NCBI GenBank assembly: GCA_000499405.2
Contig: HG738139.1
Location: 3,018,976-3,082,975 of the forward strand
Origin: Onchocerca volvulus
Taxonomy: Eukaryota > Nematoda > Chromadorea > Rhabditida > Onchocercidae
DNA: 64,000 bases
Direction: 5' to 3'
A program made the translations under genes and the position numbers. Each line of letters opens with the position of its first letter. Position 1 is the first letter of the stretch. Below, one piece after another: positions 26,201-38,500 of this stretch. Under the pieces are notes generated by a model. That model saw only the letters and a program-made list of their open reading frames with translations. It made no database searches and was not told the DNA's origin.

Positions 26201-29200
26201 TTCCTGATAAATTTTATACCTTTTTGATATTAATTTAAAGAGTAGTAGTTTTGAAATATTCGAATTTAAAAATCATTTCGATTATTTGATTCTTGCATTA
26301 GATCAATACAACATTTTACAGTATTCTTTTTTTTTTTAGCATTTTACAATATGCTTTTTCTTAATAAATTTCAAAGAATAATATTTTTGAAAATATTCGA
26401 ATTTAAAAATCATTTCAATTACCTGATTGTTCTATTGGATCAATTTATAGTAATATTCTTTTTTTTTTTTTTAACACTTTACAATATATATTATCTTATG
26501 GTATGTCTAAAATAGTCTCTAATACTTTCTTATTATATTCTATATTTATTTATCTCTTTGTTATCACTTATTGATTTATACTTTTTTACCTTTGAAATTA
26601 CTGTAAACAATAATACATATTTGATGACAACAATAATACATAATCATATTTTGAGAACTTTATAGTTAAAAATAGGCTAATCAATAATGAAGGAATCTTC
26701 TTTATATCATTTATCGTATACTTTCCTATTCTTGAAATTATTGCAAACAATAATACATAATTATATTTGATGAAAATTCTGAGAATTCATAATTTAAAAA
26801 AAAAGTATTATTAGGAACTTTGTACCTTCAGTAATCATTGTAATTTTACTTGAAATGAGTAAAAATTTTTCACCTTTTCTAGAATAAGTTAAACAACAAA
26901 GAATCGTTTGTTTAATCGATTGATCCATCTTCAGTAATTATTGTAACTTTACTTTGTATGCATAAAAAGTTATTCACCTATTCTGGAATAAGTTAAATAA
27001 TGAAGGATGGATTTATCGATTGATTCATTTTCAGTATTCATTGTAATTTTAGTTGATATGTATAATAAAAGTTATTGACCTATTCTAGCATGAGTTATCA
27101 TGAGGTCATCTTTAGGTATAGTTGATCAACAGAGGGTATCATTCTTCAATATCAATTGTCAAAATTACTGATTCGTTGTTCATAGATTATATTGCATACT
27201 GCAGTGAGTATATTTATATATATATATATATGACATATTTCCATCCTTATATATTGCATATATAATTCATTCAACATTTTATTGCTCGATTTACGACTCG
27301 TTTACGATAATCGCTGAATGTACTCTCTCTTTTCGCCCCTTTTTACTCAAAAATTTCTACCCTTTCTCTCTTCGATCGAATCCCTTCTTTCACAACAATT
27401 CATTCGATCATTATGCACATGCAATACGGCGATCGTATACTTCTTGACCACTCATTTTGGACATTTGAATGATGACAGAGAGAAATATAAGAAGAAAGAA
27501 GGAAAAGAAAAAAAAAAAAATAGAAATTGGAGAATCTAAAAGGTCATATTATTTTTCTTATTCATTATTTTTTACACAACGAAAGAAAGCGCTTATTATT
27601 GTTATTGTCATTATTTTTAGCTATTCATTTGTTGTCATTATTGTCACCACAATTCTTATTATCATCCGCAATTTATCGTTATCATCGTCAATGTCATCAA
27701 TTTGTCGCCATAATTTTGTGCATACCCACCCCATCGGTTGTTTAGTATTTAATCAATAGCAATCATTTTCAATCAAATTTCAATAGTTCTCATGTGCATT
27801 CGACAAAATCAATCCAAAATTTCTTTTTATTTGCATTTTTATTTAATTTTTAAATTTTATGATTTTCATCTTTTCGTTATTCACATTATTAATATATTTC
27901 CTGATATATCGATCATTCTTTATTTTTGTGATACGGTTATTTCGTTTTGTTTTTTTTTTTTGTTTTTTTGACTAAAATTTTGCAAAATACTAGAAATGAA
28001 ATTTGGATAGATCCATAGAATAGAGCTAAAATAATTCCATTTCTGACTAAATTATTGTCAAATTTCTACGAAACTTTTTTTTGGATACGATACTTTTCGG
28101 GGAAAAATGAATTTTTCATATCGTTTATTGAATTGAAAGAATTTCATAGACAAAAGCAATGCATAAATAAATATTCAACCTTTTGTTATTCAAAAAAGTA
28201 ACTGAAGAGGAAAGAAGAAGAAGAAGCAATAGTATGATCATTAATCTTTCTTTTGAAAAAAAAGAAAAAAAGCTTTTTTCTTTGTAATCGGTGATCCGAT
28301 TGAACTCGAAATTAAAATTCAAATTCAAATCAAATCATTTCAACAAACTTATGTAAACTATTATTTGAATGTATATGTATTCTTGTAGAATGTATTTAAT
28401 TTCCAATATTTGAGAAATAAAAATATCTGCAAATTCGAATTTCATGAAGTTTTAAAAAATATTGCTCAAATTTAAAATTTCATCCAGTTTTCCATTATTT
28501 TCAAATTGGAATAATTTTACAGATTTCCAAACTACAATGCTTTACAACCAGCATCAACGTCACATTTGCCGGTGATAAGTCGTGAACGAGCGGTGCAAAT
28601 AAATCAACCGGTATTTCCATGGATGAAAATGAGCGGTTAGTTTTGTAATTAATAAATTTTGCAGACTTTTTGATTAATAAATTTTAAGTTCAATTTTTTT
28701 TTTAAATTGAACTTAACAAAAAAAATGAGTATTTGGTATATAAAAGTAAATAGGATAGAAAATACCGACTCATTCTGGGAATATATCAATTTGTTTATTT
28801 GTTTAGTTTGAATTATTTGCATAGAAATAAATTTGCTTTAATTCAAATAGTGTAAATTTCATTTGATTTTTTTTTTTTTAGTTTTAAAAATTAATTTAAA
28901 TATAAATTTTCTTTTTCTTGTCCAAAACAATCCGTGAGTTATTTTTTGCTAACTACTTATTTTGTAAAATTTATTGAAAAAAAAAGAAAAAAGAATTCGC
29001 AAAATATTATGATCCTCATCTGATAGTAATGTAAAATATGGCAAAAGAATAATACGGTAACGAGTAAGATGATTGGTATATCTACTAGGAAGATTATTTT
29101 TTTTTTTGTCTTTTCTACTCTTTTCTCTTACTTAATCATTTCTGTTATTCTCATTATCATTATCATATCTTTTGTAGATTTGATATAATCAGCATTCTAA

Positions 29201-32200
29201 TATCCAATCAAATTTACTGTTGTAAAATTAATTTGAAAATTTCAATTTGAGCTATTCATAGTAAAAAATATTTTTTAAAATAGGATTTATAGAAATAATG
29301 ATTACAAAATATTTCATACCTAAATTTTAGCACCAATAAATTATCAAAAATAGCATGAAAAAAAAGAAAGTTAAGAAAAAAAACGAGTAGTATGATAAAA
29401 ATAAATTAACTGATATGAATTTATGAGCATAAAAATTTAATCAAATAAATCAAAAAGATATCGTATTATATAATAGAAAAAAAATGAATGTTATAAGCAA
29501 TGATTTTGCTTGAAATAATTTGTAATAATTTAAAAAAAAAAATTTACATATAATTCGTCAATTTTCTCGAGAAAAAAAAAGGAAAAAAAAGATGGAATTA
29601 TTCGATTTTTCTATAATCGGAAATGAGTTTTTTTTTTTTTAAATAATTGAATGGAAATATAATAGAAGGGAATTGGCAGTTTGAAATGAATAATGAAAAT
29701 ATATTAAGCCTATAACTTGGTTTGTTTTTTTTTTATCCGCTTCAAAAGCTTACCAGATTACTATCTGGTATCACTTTATTATTTCCTGATAATAAATATT
29801 ATTATTATGTACAGATTATTAACATTATTATTATCATTATTGTTAGTGTTATTATTACTATCATTGTTATTATCACTATTATCATTCTAGTAGTATATTT
29901 AGTTTTTAAGTTAGTTTGAAACATCCTGCAAACATGGTAGAAGTATAAAGTTGGACAAGTGAGTATGTGGATTTTTTTGTTGTTTTGACAACAATTGAAA
30001 TATTTCAATTCTATTTTGATTAAAATTGGAAAAAATAGAAATAGAAGAAGGGAAAATGTAATGGGAAGGAAAAATTAGAAGAATTACTGTTTTTTTCTTT
30101 TTTTTTTCTCTTTTTTTTATTTTTTATTTTTTTTTTATTTTAAGATTCCACATTATAGTGAAATAAAATTTGAAGTGAGTTTTATGATTTTGATAAGTTA
30201 GCAAACCGGATGGGAATGATTCATTTGATAATTGAAGTGTTGAATGGTATTTCTTCCGATTTTGATAAATCAATGGAATTTCTATTTTATCATAATTTTA
30301 TCACAATTTAAATTTTCATCGTAATTTTTTTGAAAAAAAAATTTTAGATAAAAAGCATTCATTAATATAGTAAAAGAAAAAAATCAAAAATGAATGATTA
30401 AAATATTGAAAATTTTAAAAAAAAATTTTTTTTGTTCTTTTTACTAAAATTTCGTTGTTAAGTTCCAAAAATAAAATCGCTAATATTTGTGAATGTATTT
30501 GTTTGTTTGCTGCTTCGATGATAATACATAGAACAACAGCGTGCGCTTTCTTGTCCTACTAATAAATTATCGGCAAAGATCAAAAAGGAAGAAAAAAAAA
30601 CTTCAAATGTCCGTGTCTATTATGGATATATTTATGTTTGCCTCTCGCAAATCAAATCCATTGAGTGCGAATTGATGTGATATGTAGTTAGTTGGAAGAA
30701 AGATGAGCACAACTGTTCAACAGAATCGCATCAAAAATCTTTTTCCTTATTTGCGAGCCTAATATTTGCGACTTTGAAACGACAACAATACTACTAGTCA
30801 TAACAATTGAACATTGTTATAATTTACACATTGTCGAAAAATCAAATGATATATTGCTTGTTTCAAAATATTATGACGTTGATGAATTAAGATTGAAATG
30901 ATCGAAAGAATAGTACGTAAGATGATGTGATCTTTGAGATTAGATAACTTTTATCACAATTTACGACATATGATCGAATTGGACAATCAACTTTTTAATA
31001 TCATGTATCATCCGATTAATCGAGATTAACAATTTCACAAATTTAATTTTATCCCATTGACAATGACTATCAGTTATCATTTCAAGTAAATGATGAGTTT
31101 GATTTTGACAATAATTTTTATAAATTACAATTTTGAGGATAATTTTGAAATAAATAAATTCATAATTAATGATTATTAATGAATTCATATTTAATGATTA
31201 TTTTGGATAAAATATCTCTATTTTACTTCCGAATAATAAATTTAGCAATTTCATTTTTGTATTAATTAAAATTTATTACAATTAAAAGTTTATAGATACA
31301 GTATAATATTGGCATCGAATTCATTCTAATAGGGTAATAGCTGAATGGTTGAGAGGGGACTGTCATAGCATATTTTCAAAATTTTCATTGTAAAAAAAAA
31401 AAAAAAAAAATCGAATGTTTCCATGAAAGCTCATGAAATTTCAATCGTTGAGAGAGAGAGAGAGGGAGAGAGAGATTGTCAGAGAGAAAATGAATCTTTT
31501 CAATATGAAACCCAATTTCTTCTATTACATACATAAAACGAAATTACGACAATGCCATTTGAAAAAAATGCTCAAATCATTGTTGTTTATCATTCTTTTT
31601 TCCTTTTCTTCTTTTCCTCTCTCACTCTTTCTTCCTCTCTCTTTCTATTTATCTACTCAGTGCTTTGATTCTTGCAATTTACTTATCGATTACATGCGAA
31701 ATTTTGAGTTTTTTTTTTTTTTTCAATATTTTCTTCGATTTTCGAAAATTTCTTTGATATCATTAGCATTGATGAAATTTTTGAGTTGTTAAAAAAAAAA
31801 ATTCAATAGAATAAGAATGATGGTTGAAATCATTTTAGATGAAAAATTGATTTTTCAATTTCAAATATTTTCTTTTTCAAACATATTTCGTCTTTTTTTG
31901 ATATTTAATTATAGTTGACGACATTAATTACATTTATTCAAGTTGGGGACATTAATTTTAAAAATTTTTATATGACAATACTTTTGTCGCAATGAAATCA
32001 ATCATCTCCCACTCTCATGGAATTTCAAATTTCAGAATTCGATTTTAAGCCTGAAATTTTACTAGAATGACATCAAATACTGTTACATGCATATTTATGT
32101 TAAATTCAAAAATTGCAACATATTGATTAGTTTTTGAAAATTTCCCATTTCTATTCATTTATCTACTATTTTTAAAATTTCCAGTTATAATTTTAAATTT

Positions 32201-35200
32201 ATTAAAATATAATAATTACTACTCCTATCATTATCATTTCGTTACAACACAATCATCATCATCATTATCATTATTAATTAATCAATAAGGAATAGACTGA
32301 ATTTGATACCTAAAATACTTTCATCGAAATGAGTAAATATCATTTTTTTAGTAAATAGTATAAATCATTTTTAGTTCAAAAATTTTAAATTTTAGGAGAA
32401 ATTTTGTTGAAATGAATAAGTGAAATTTTTAATGCTTACAATATGGTAGAAATTCTTTTGGAATGAAATAAAACTACCGATGCTAAAAAGCGAAGGAAAA
32501 AAAAAAGAAAAAATGCTGTTATTTGTGATTTATTTGAAAGAAAGTTCAAAAAACTTGCGCCGATCCCAGAAGACAATTGTTCATCAAAAGTTAAGCTGGA
32601 TTAACTGCTTTTGCAAAACGGATGAGATTTTCTTGTACCGGGAAACATTTCTTTCTTCTGGATCGATCATCTTCCCTTACTACTAATCAAAACAGTTAAC
32701 TAAATCTTATCAGCAATCGAATAAATTTCATTATTTGGATAATTTTTGATAAATAAAAATGCTTGGAAAAAATTTGCAATTAATTAATAATTAGTAAAAT
32801 TAATTCTTCATACATAAAATTATTTTTAATAACCTAATAATTGATCCAAATTATTGCCTAATTTTGCAAGAAAATAATTAAAACTTTTTTTTTTGAATGA
32901 TGAAAATTGATAAGATATGATAATACATTCTTACTTCATAATCAATATTTTTTCGTTTTTATCATTTCATCCTAGAAATAGAAATATTTTTATCATAGAA
33001 GAATATCATCAGATTTTGAAAAATTTTCAATTTTTTTTTTTCTTTTCATGTATACGATGTTGAGAATTATTTTTGCATCAAATATATGGCCATGAATAAT
33101 TTATTTATTTTTATGTTTTAAAAATGAAAATTAAATTAATTTCAAGTCATTTATTTATTATTTCAACATTAATTTAACATTTCCTTTGCATTCCGAATTA
33201 TATATTCATCTTTTCTTATTCGTAGAAATGTATTGAACAATTTCTAATTACTATTAAAATTTTTACAAATCATATCAATGTTCCCATGTATTTGCTGTAA
33301 TTTATCATTAATCAGAGTCGTTAATTTCAAAGTTTTGCATCAATAGAGCAAAATGGATAGCAAAAGGGACGATAAATTTGATCAAATTTCTTACATTTTA
33401 ATAGAAACCCGTGAGAACTACTACTCAGACGAGTTTCGTTCCCAACTTGCAACACTTGTTCCAATTTAATTTACTGCTTACAACTGTTTGATTTATTCAT
33501 TTAATTTTGAAATAACTTTTCCAACTGTATAATATTTTTCATATGTCATGTTATTATCGCGTATGTCATGTCATGTATGTAATAATACATGATCATATTA
33601 TCATTTCGCAAATACCTGTTTTTGCCAGTTATTTTTTGATTTGGATAAAATCAGGTTTTTTATCGATTCACTAATAATATTCAGATGCAACTGAATTATA
33701 CTAGATATACCCAACCAGGTTATCCTAAATGCATTAATTTTCAATCTAAATGTTATCAAGTTATTTTAGGACACTAATAATCAATCCGGATACAATTAGG
33801 TTACATCCGGAAGCAACTAGATTATATTAGATGTATTCAACAAGCAATCTGGATGCAACCAGGTTATTCTAGGCGCACTAACAATCAATCTTGAATACGA
33901 TCAAATATCCTAGGATATTAATAATTAATTCGATTTTTAATTAGATCCTATGATTTAATAATTACATGTTGCAGTATTGAGAAAAAATATTTGATAATCA
34001 TATCGGAATATAATCATCTATGTGAAATGTTAATAAAACTTAAAACTTTATTAACTAATATAAATCAATAACTTAATTACATTTATTTTCCTTTTCTTGT
34101 CACACTTTTTTTCATTTTCATTTCTTTTTACATCAATTTTTTCGAATCGATTACAAAATGACAAGTTAGAATCCAATTTATTTTTGTTTTTTCTATATGA
34201 GATGGTGTGATGAACATGTGTGCAAGATGATAGCAATTTCATTTTCAATTTAAAATTTCAATTTCTGAAAAGCTACGATTATCTCGATCCGTTCAATTTC
34301 TTAAAGATTACGGTTATCTTCATCCCTTCAATTTCTTCTTATTTCTTTCTCATTAATGCAAGAAAATTGCTTTTACTCAATTATGTACGCTAAACGGATG
34401 ATAAGCCAAGGATGATGATGATAATGATAATGTTGATATGATGATGTTTGGGATAGATAGAATCATACGATGCATCCATTCCATTCGATGGTATACTGTA
34501 GCAAAAGGGGCAGGTGTGCATTTGCTATTACAAATAGTGTGTGTGTTTGACATACTACATATTGTCATCCTTATGGAAACTCTCAAAATTCAGATGGAAT
34601 AGTTTTAGTATTATAATTTATTGATTGATAATTAAATGCAAAAATTTTTTGTGAAATTTGTTGAAAAGAAAAAAAAGACCATTTGAGGGAAAAAAGAAGA
34701 AAGTAAATAAGAAAAATTTTACTTTTATTCAATTTGAAAATTATCAAAATGAACGATGGGTGATATATTTCGAAATAACAAAATGAATTTGATTTGCATG
34801 ATTAGAACTTTTTTTCTTCTTTTAAATAATTAACTTTATATAAAAATTTTGCAATCAAATGATATAATTATTAAATATATTCGCAATTTTTTTTTTCTTT
34901 TTTTTTTTTTGCGAAACATTCTGCAACTCTCGAATTATTTATGTTGTAAGAAGAAAAGATTAATATTCTTGGTCGTGTATTTTGTGTTGAGTTAATTCAT
35001 TAACAGGGTGATAGAGATATTACGTAAACTTTACATTACGAATCTAACTATTTATTTTGAAAAATGAAGTTTTACATGTTGTTTTACGTCATCAAAATAA
35101 ATTTGCAACGAACTTGAAATCACGGACAATTGAAAATAATTCGAATTCTTCGCTAGAATATAAAATACACAAGACGAATAAATAAAAATGATTAGTTATA

Positions 35201-35557
35201 TCAATATTTTGATCATTATGCTGAAAATATATGCATGAAGAAATAAATTTATCAATTATTTTTTTGTCATCTAATGTCTTAAATACTTATAAATATACTA
35301 TATTTGTATGTTATCACTGATAAATATTTCGACGAGTAAGAGTAGGACGCTCTTTTTTGCATCAAAATTTTTTTTTATAAACTTTACCTCGATTTTATCT
35401 TCTCAAATCTATAAAGAAATGGATGATCCAGCTTTTCAAGTAACACTTTCATTCCTATAAGAACTATTTTTTGGAACTTTATTAACAACGATAAACTTTT
35501 GTCACCATATATATCTAATCTTGAAATGTTATCCCATATCATTCTTAAATCATTATC

Positions 35558-35588
<31 letters not shown>

Positions 35589-38500
35589 ATTCCTTTATAT
35601 TATCAAGGAATTGAAACTTGAGCAATGTAGAAGTTCTAAAAATTTCGACAAGTGGAAAATATCAATTTCCAATTCTAATATTGTTATTTTTATTGTTGTT
35701 GTTGTTGTTGATAATGATGATGATGATGATGTTGTTGATTGATTTTGATAGAAGAAAACAGATGATAACAATTTCTTTTCATGTTTTGAAATATATGCAT
35801 ATATGTATATGTTATAACACGTAAATCAAGCGTAATCTCTTTTCGGAGGTATTATTATTGTTGTTGTTATTGTTATTGTTATTGTCATTGTTGCTGTTGC
35901 TGTTGTTGTTATTGTTGTTGTTATCATTTCTATCAACTTCATTTTTCGCTATTCTCAATCTAACTTTGTCACTGAGAACATTCATATTTCATTTTATGAT
36001 TCTTTGAAGTTTTACCGCTCTTTCATTATTTTTCCATCTTTATCCTTGGAGCAGTACATGTTTTAGTCAAACTAACCAAAGTAAAACTATCCTTAAAATA
36101 TGACAATCTTTCCTATGAAATATATCATACAAAGGGAATTTACATTTTGTCTTTTATAATTTTTCTTTGAATTTACTATTTATTTACCCTTTCTCCTTAT
36201 GTTTTCTGCTTTTTTTTCCTTTTTTTTTTTTTTTTTTGTTTTCCCATTTGAAAATTTCGAAATATGGCGAACTTTTAGATGAAAAGTGATCTTTTACTCA
36301 TTACGGTAAATTACAAAAAATAGTATAGAAAAATAAGGAAAAAAAAAAGGATACAAAGATCAAAGTTTATTATATTTACCATTTCCATGAGATAAGTTAA
36401 TAATAAGCATAATTTAAGATCAAAAATTGAAACAATTTTATAAGATTAAAGGTTAAAGCATTACTCTCTGATTTTAAATGTTCTGTTAAAAAAATTGCTC
36501 ATTTTTAAATATTACTTATTAATAGCGATTATAGTTAATTGATCTAAATTAATTGATAAAGATTTTTGCAAGTCAAAAACACTTTTCTGTAATCAAAATA
36601 TTAAATACTATTTTGTTTTATACCAAAAGGACTTTTTCGTTCTTTTTTGTATTTTTTCAATGGAATTTAAATATTTTACATAAATTGGAATTTCAAGTGT
36701 AAGAAAAACTCATTTTTTTTTTTATTAATATAATTGGTTGAATTTTTGAAAAAGTTTTAGAAATTGCAAAAATTTTTGTTCATTTTATGTAAAATAGAAA
36801 AAAAAAAAAGAAAGAAATTGAAGAATTGTTAAAAAGAAAGCCTAAAAAAAGTTCGTTTTCTTTTTCTTTTTTTTTTTTTTTTTAAGAAGCAGCATCTTCA
36901 TTCCACTTCTTTCAAGCGGTTTATCATTCTCCCCAAATATAAATCAACACATATTTTGAAAATTGCTTTGACAGTTTCACCGCCCAACTTCAAAGACAAA
37001 AGCCGCTCATTCTTTTTCTTCACGAACTGATATAGTTGATATAGTGGTTAGGAAGCACAAGTTTTTAAAATTCCTTTATGAAATGCAAGAAAATAAAACA
37101 AAAAAAAAAAAGAAAAAAAAAAGGTTATCTTCGTAAATACAGTATGCCTTTGTTTAGTTGATTACGGTCAATTATGAAAATTTCTTGGTCTCACGAATAT
37201 TTTTTCCTTTTGTTGATAATGGATCAAAAAATTTGTTGGAGACGAAAGAAACGCAAAAATATAACTTTTTTAAAAATAAATTATGCAAATTAATGAAATT
37301 TTAAAAATAATGAATTATTAAAGCGAAAAATGCAAAGTAAAATGATGGATGATATGATAAATGATTATTGTTTTTTTATACTGATCTTACGTGTATGATT
37401 TATTAGGCATTAGATCACGTAATATATGAAAACTTATCATTTCTTTTTTTTTTTTTTTTTTTAGCTCTGCCAATGTATTTTGTATGAAATAATTTACAAC
37501 AATAAACTCGAAAAATAATCATTAATCTTTGCTCAAATATTTCAGGTGGCAAAGGCGGTGAATCAAAAAGGACGCGACAAACATATAGTAGAAATCAAAC
37601 GTTAGAACTTGAAAAAGAATTTCATTATAATAAATATTTAACGCGAAAAAGGCGGCAAGAAATTTCCGAAAGTTTGCAATTATCTGAGCGGCAGGTTTGA
37701 TTTACGAATTTTTGAAATATTTGAATTAAGCTGTGAAATATTTGAAATATCAATGAAATTACCTCAAAAGAAAAAATCCCAACGATTAATCTGTTCCTTT
37801 GAATATTGTTATTAATGTAAAATTATTCCGATGAATAAATTGAAAAACCATAAATGTAATGTAAAGTTATCAAACTTATCATGATAATTAGGTGAATTAA
37901 TGAGAGGTTTTTCCTTTTTCAAAATTTTTCAAAAAAAAACAGAGAGGAATAAGATCATTAGTTGTTTTACATTGAATTTATGCTTCTTTTTACGGTAAAA
38001 ATTTAATATTTATCATCATCAAAATCATTTTCATCTAATGCAAGGGAAAATTTGATGATTTCTGAGAAAACAATATGACATTTCTAAAGATTGCATTATT
38101 CTAAAATATCTCGAAATATTAGAAATGTGATTTTTTTGTGAATTTTTGTGGATTCCATCGTTCTGAAATCCTCGAATTATCAAAAATATAGTTTTCGTGG
38201 ACCAATCTGCATCATCCTGAGATATCTCGAATTATCAGAAATGTGGTTTTTCGTGGACTAGTTTGCGTCATCCTGAGATATTTCGAATTATCAGAAATGT
38301 AATTCTTCAGAGGTTACTTCAACTAATTGGTAGTCAACGAAATTTTAATGAATAATTGTGCTAGTGGAATTAAATGATGTTAACCGAGAGTAAATTTAGC
38401 CTGCACAGATGGTTTACTTGTGAATGAGTTAAATTAATCATTTGATTCATATTTTTTTCGGAAATTTTATTTCTTTTAAATTTCAATCTTCTAACTTTCA

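Larger units (their letters stand above)
23422..28522 (+). other. mab-5 intron 1 (5.1 kb)
   Basis: Donor GTAAGC, acceptor TTTTACAG. It contains two hairpins just after exon 1 (23521-23550 and 23578-23610) and a series of degenerate tandem duplications from 25.0 to 27.1 kb. A TA microsatellite lies at about 27215-27233, followed by a moderately GC-rich patch at about 27290-27480. No nested gene is supported. Confidence 0.85.
28636..37545 (+). other. mab-5 intron 2 (8.9 kb)
   Basis: Donor GTTAGT, acceptor ATATTTCAG. It holds a perfect 13-bp hairpin 48 bases after exon 2, ATT/ATC arrays (29795-29890, 35553-35590, 35690-35735, 35850-35930), a GA microsatellite (31450-31475), a 41-bp minisatellite (33642-33940) and a 38-codon ORF (33353-33469). 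GC-richer non-coding islands lie at about 30490-30790 and 36890-37050. Confidence 0.85.

Noticed and set aside
32480..32686. 68-codon ORF in mab-5 intron 2
   Set aside because: It has an ATG and mixed residues, but begins with a Lys run and lacks splice or poly(A) support; not strong enough to list.
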